Positions 13,405-13,414 of a DNA stretch of 13,414 nucleotides are shown here, piece by piece (position 1 is the first letter of the stretch; each line of letters opens with the position of its first letter). The stretch is from positions 1 through 13,414 of the forward strand of contig SKHQ01000098.1 in NCBI GenBank assembly GCA_007116915.1, given 5' to 3'. Position numbers and translations under genes: made by a program. The notes under the pieces were generated by a model. It saw nothing but the letters and a program-made list of their open reading frames with translations, did no database searches and was not told the origin of the DNA. The stretch is from Candidatus Methanomethylophilaceae archaeon (GTDB lineage: Archaea; Thermoplasmatota; Thermoplasmata; Methanomassiliicoccales; Methanomethylophilaceae).

Positions 13405-13414
13405 GTTATTATAA
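13405..13414 (-). promoter_or_regulatory. TATA box of tRNA-Val
   Basis: The minus strand reads TTATAATAAC at the window edge, about 25-34 bases upstream of the mature tRNA 5' end, the usual archaeal distance. Confidence 0.6.

Noticed and set aside
1..13414. CRISPR arrays, insertion sequences, integrases or replication origins
   Set aside because: I saw no regularly spaced repeats, transposase or integrase motifs, or origin-type repeat clusters anywhere in the window.

Overview
The window reads as a gene-dense stretch of an archaeal chromosome. The archaeal signs are Nop5, an aIF5A start, archaeal-type pyrimidine reductase (ArfC), RtcA, A/T-rich TATA boxes about 25-30 bases before predicted transcript starts, several near-leaderless starts, and T-rich instead of bacterial-type terminators. 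A V4R-domain regulator of the MsvR type and formaldehyde-activating-enzyme (Fae) domains point to a methanogen or methanogen relative. My best guess is a Thermoplasmatota lineage such as Methanomassiliicoccales, held with modest confidence. Gene-free gaps are all about 110 bases or shorter, so no long stretch lacks a gene.

Left part (1-2913, minus strand): mtnA, a class II (FucA-like) aldolase and nop5 are packed into one operon with a 1-base gap and a 4-base overlap. The first two suit a methylthioadenosine/5'-deoxyadenosine salvage route that ends in aldol cleavage. Downstream, the first codons of a probable aIF5A gene run off the window edge under their own TATA box. Divergent from mtnA is a winged-helix/V4R regulator (2914-3648, plus strand). 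Its end overlaps tail-to-tail with the next operon.

Middle part (3645-8224, minus strand): a tight operon reads rtcA, arfC, then two tandem paralogues that each join an N-terminal DapA/NAL-family TIM barrel to a C-terminal Fae-like domain. These two proteins are the most unusual thing in the window. Both have lost the Schiff-base lysine of the DapA family. The Fae domains are degenerate in a complementary way: one keeps the catalytic-type histidine but lacks the GPAQ segment, and the other keeps GPAQ but lacks the histidine. A 26-base inverted repeat sits just upstream of the rtcA promoter.

Right part (8325-13414): an MscS-type channel gene, tRNA-Gly(CCC), a PflX-like radical SAM gene, a clade-3-like heme catalase, an MFS transporter and tRNA-Val(GAC). 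The tRNA-Gly and radical SAM genes appear to share one palindromic TATA box. The catalase seems to start at AUU, because the only in-frame ATG lies upstream of its TATA box. Both tRNA genes encode the 3' CCA.
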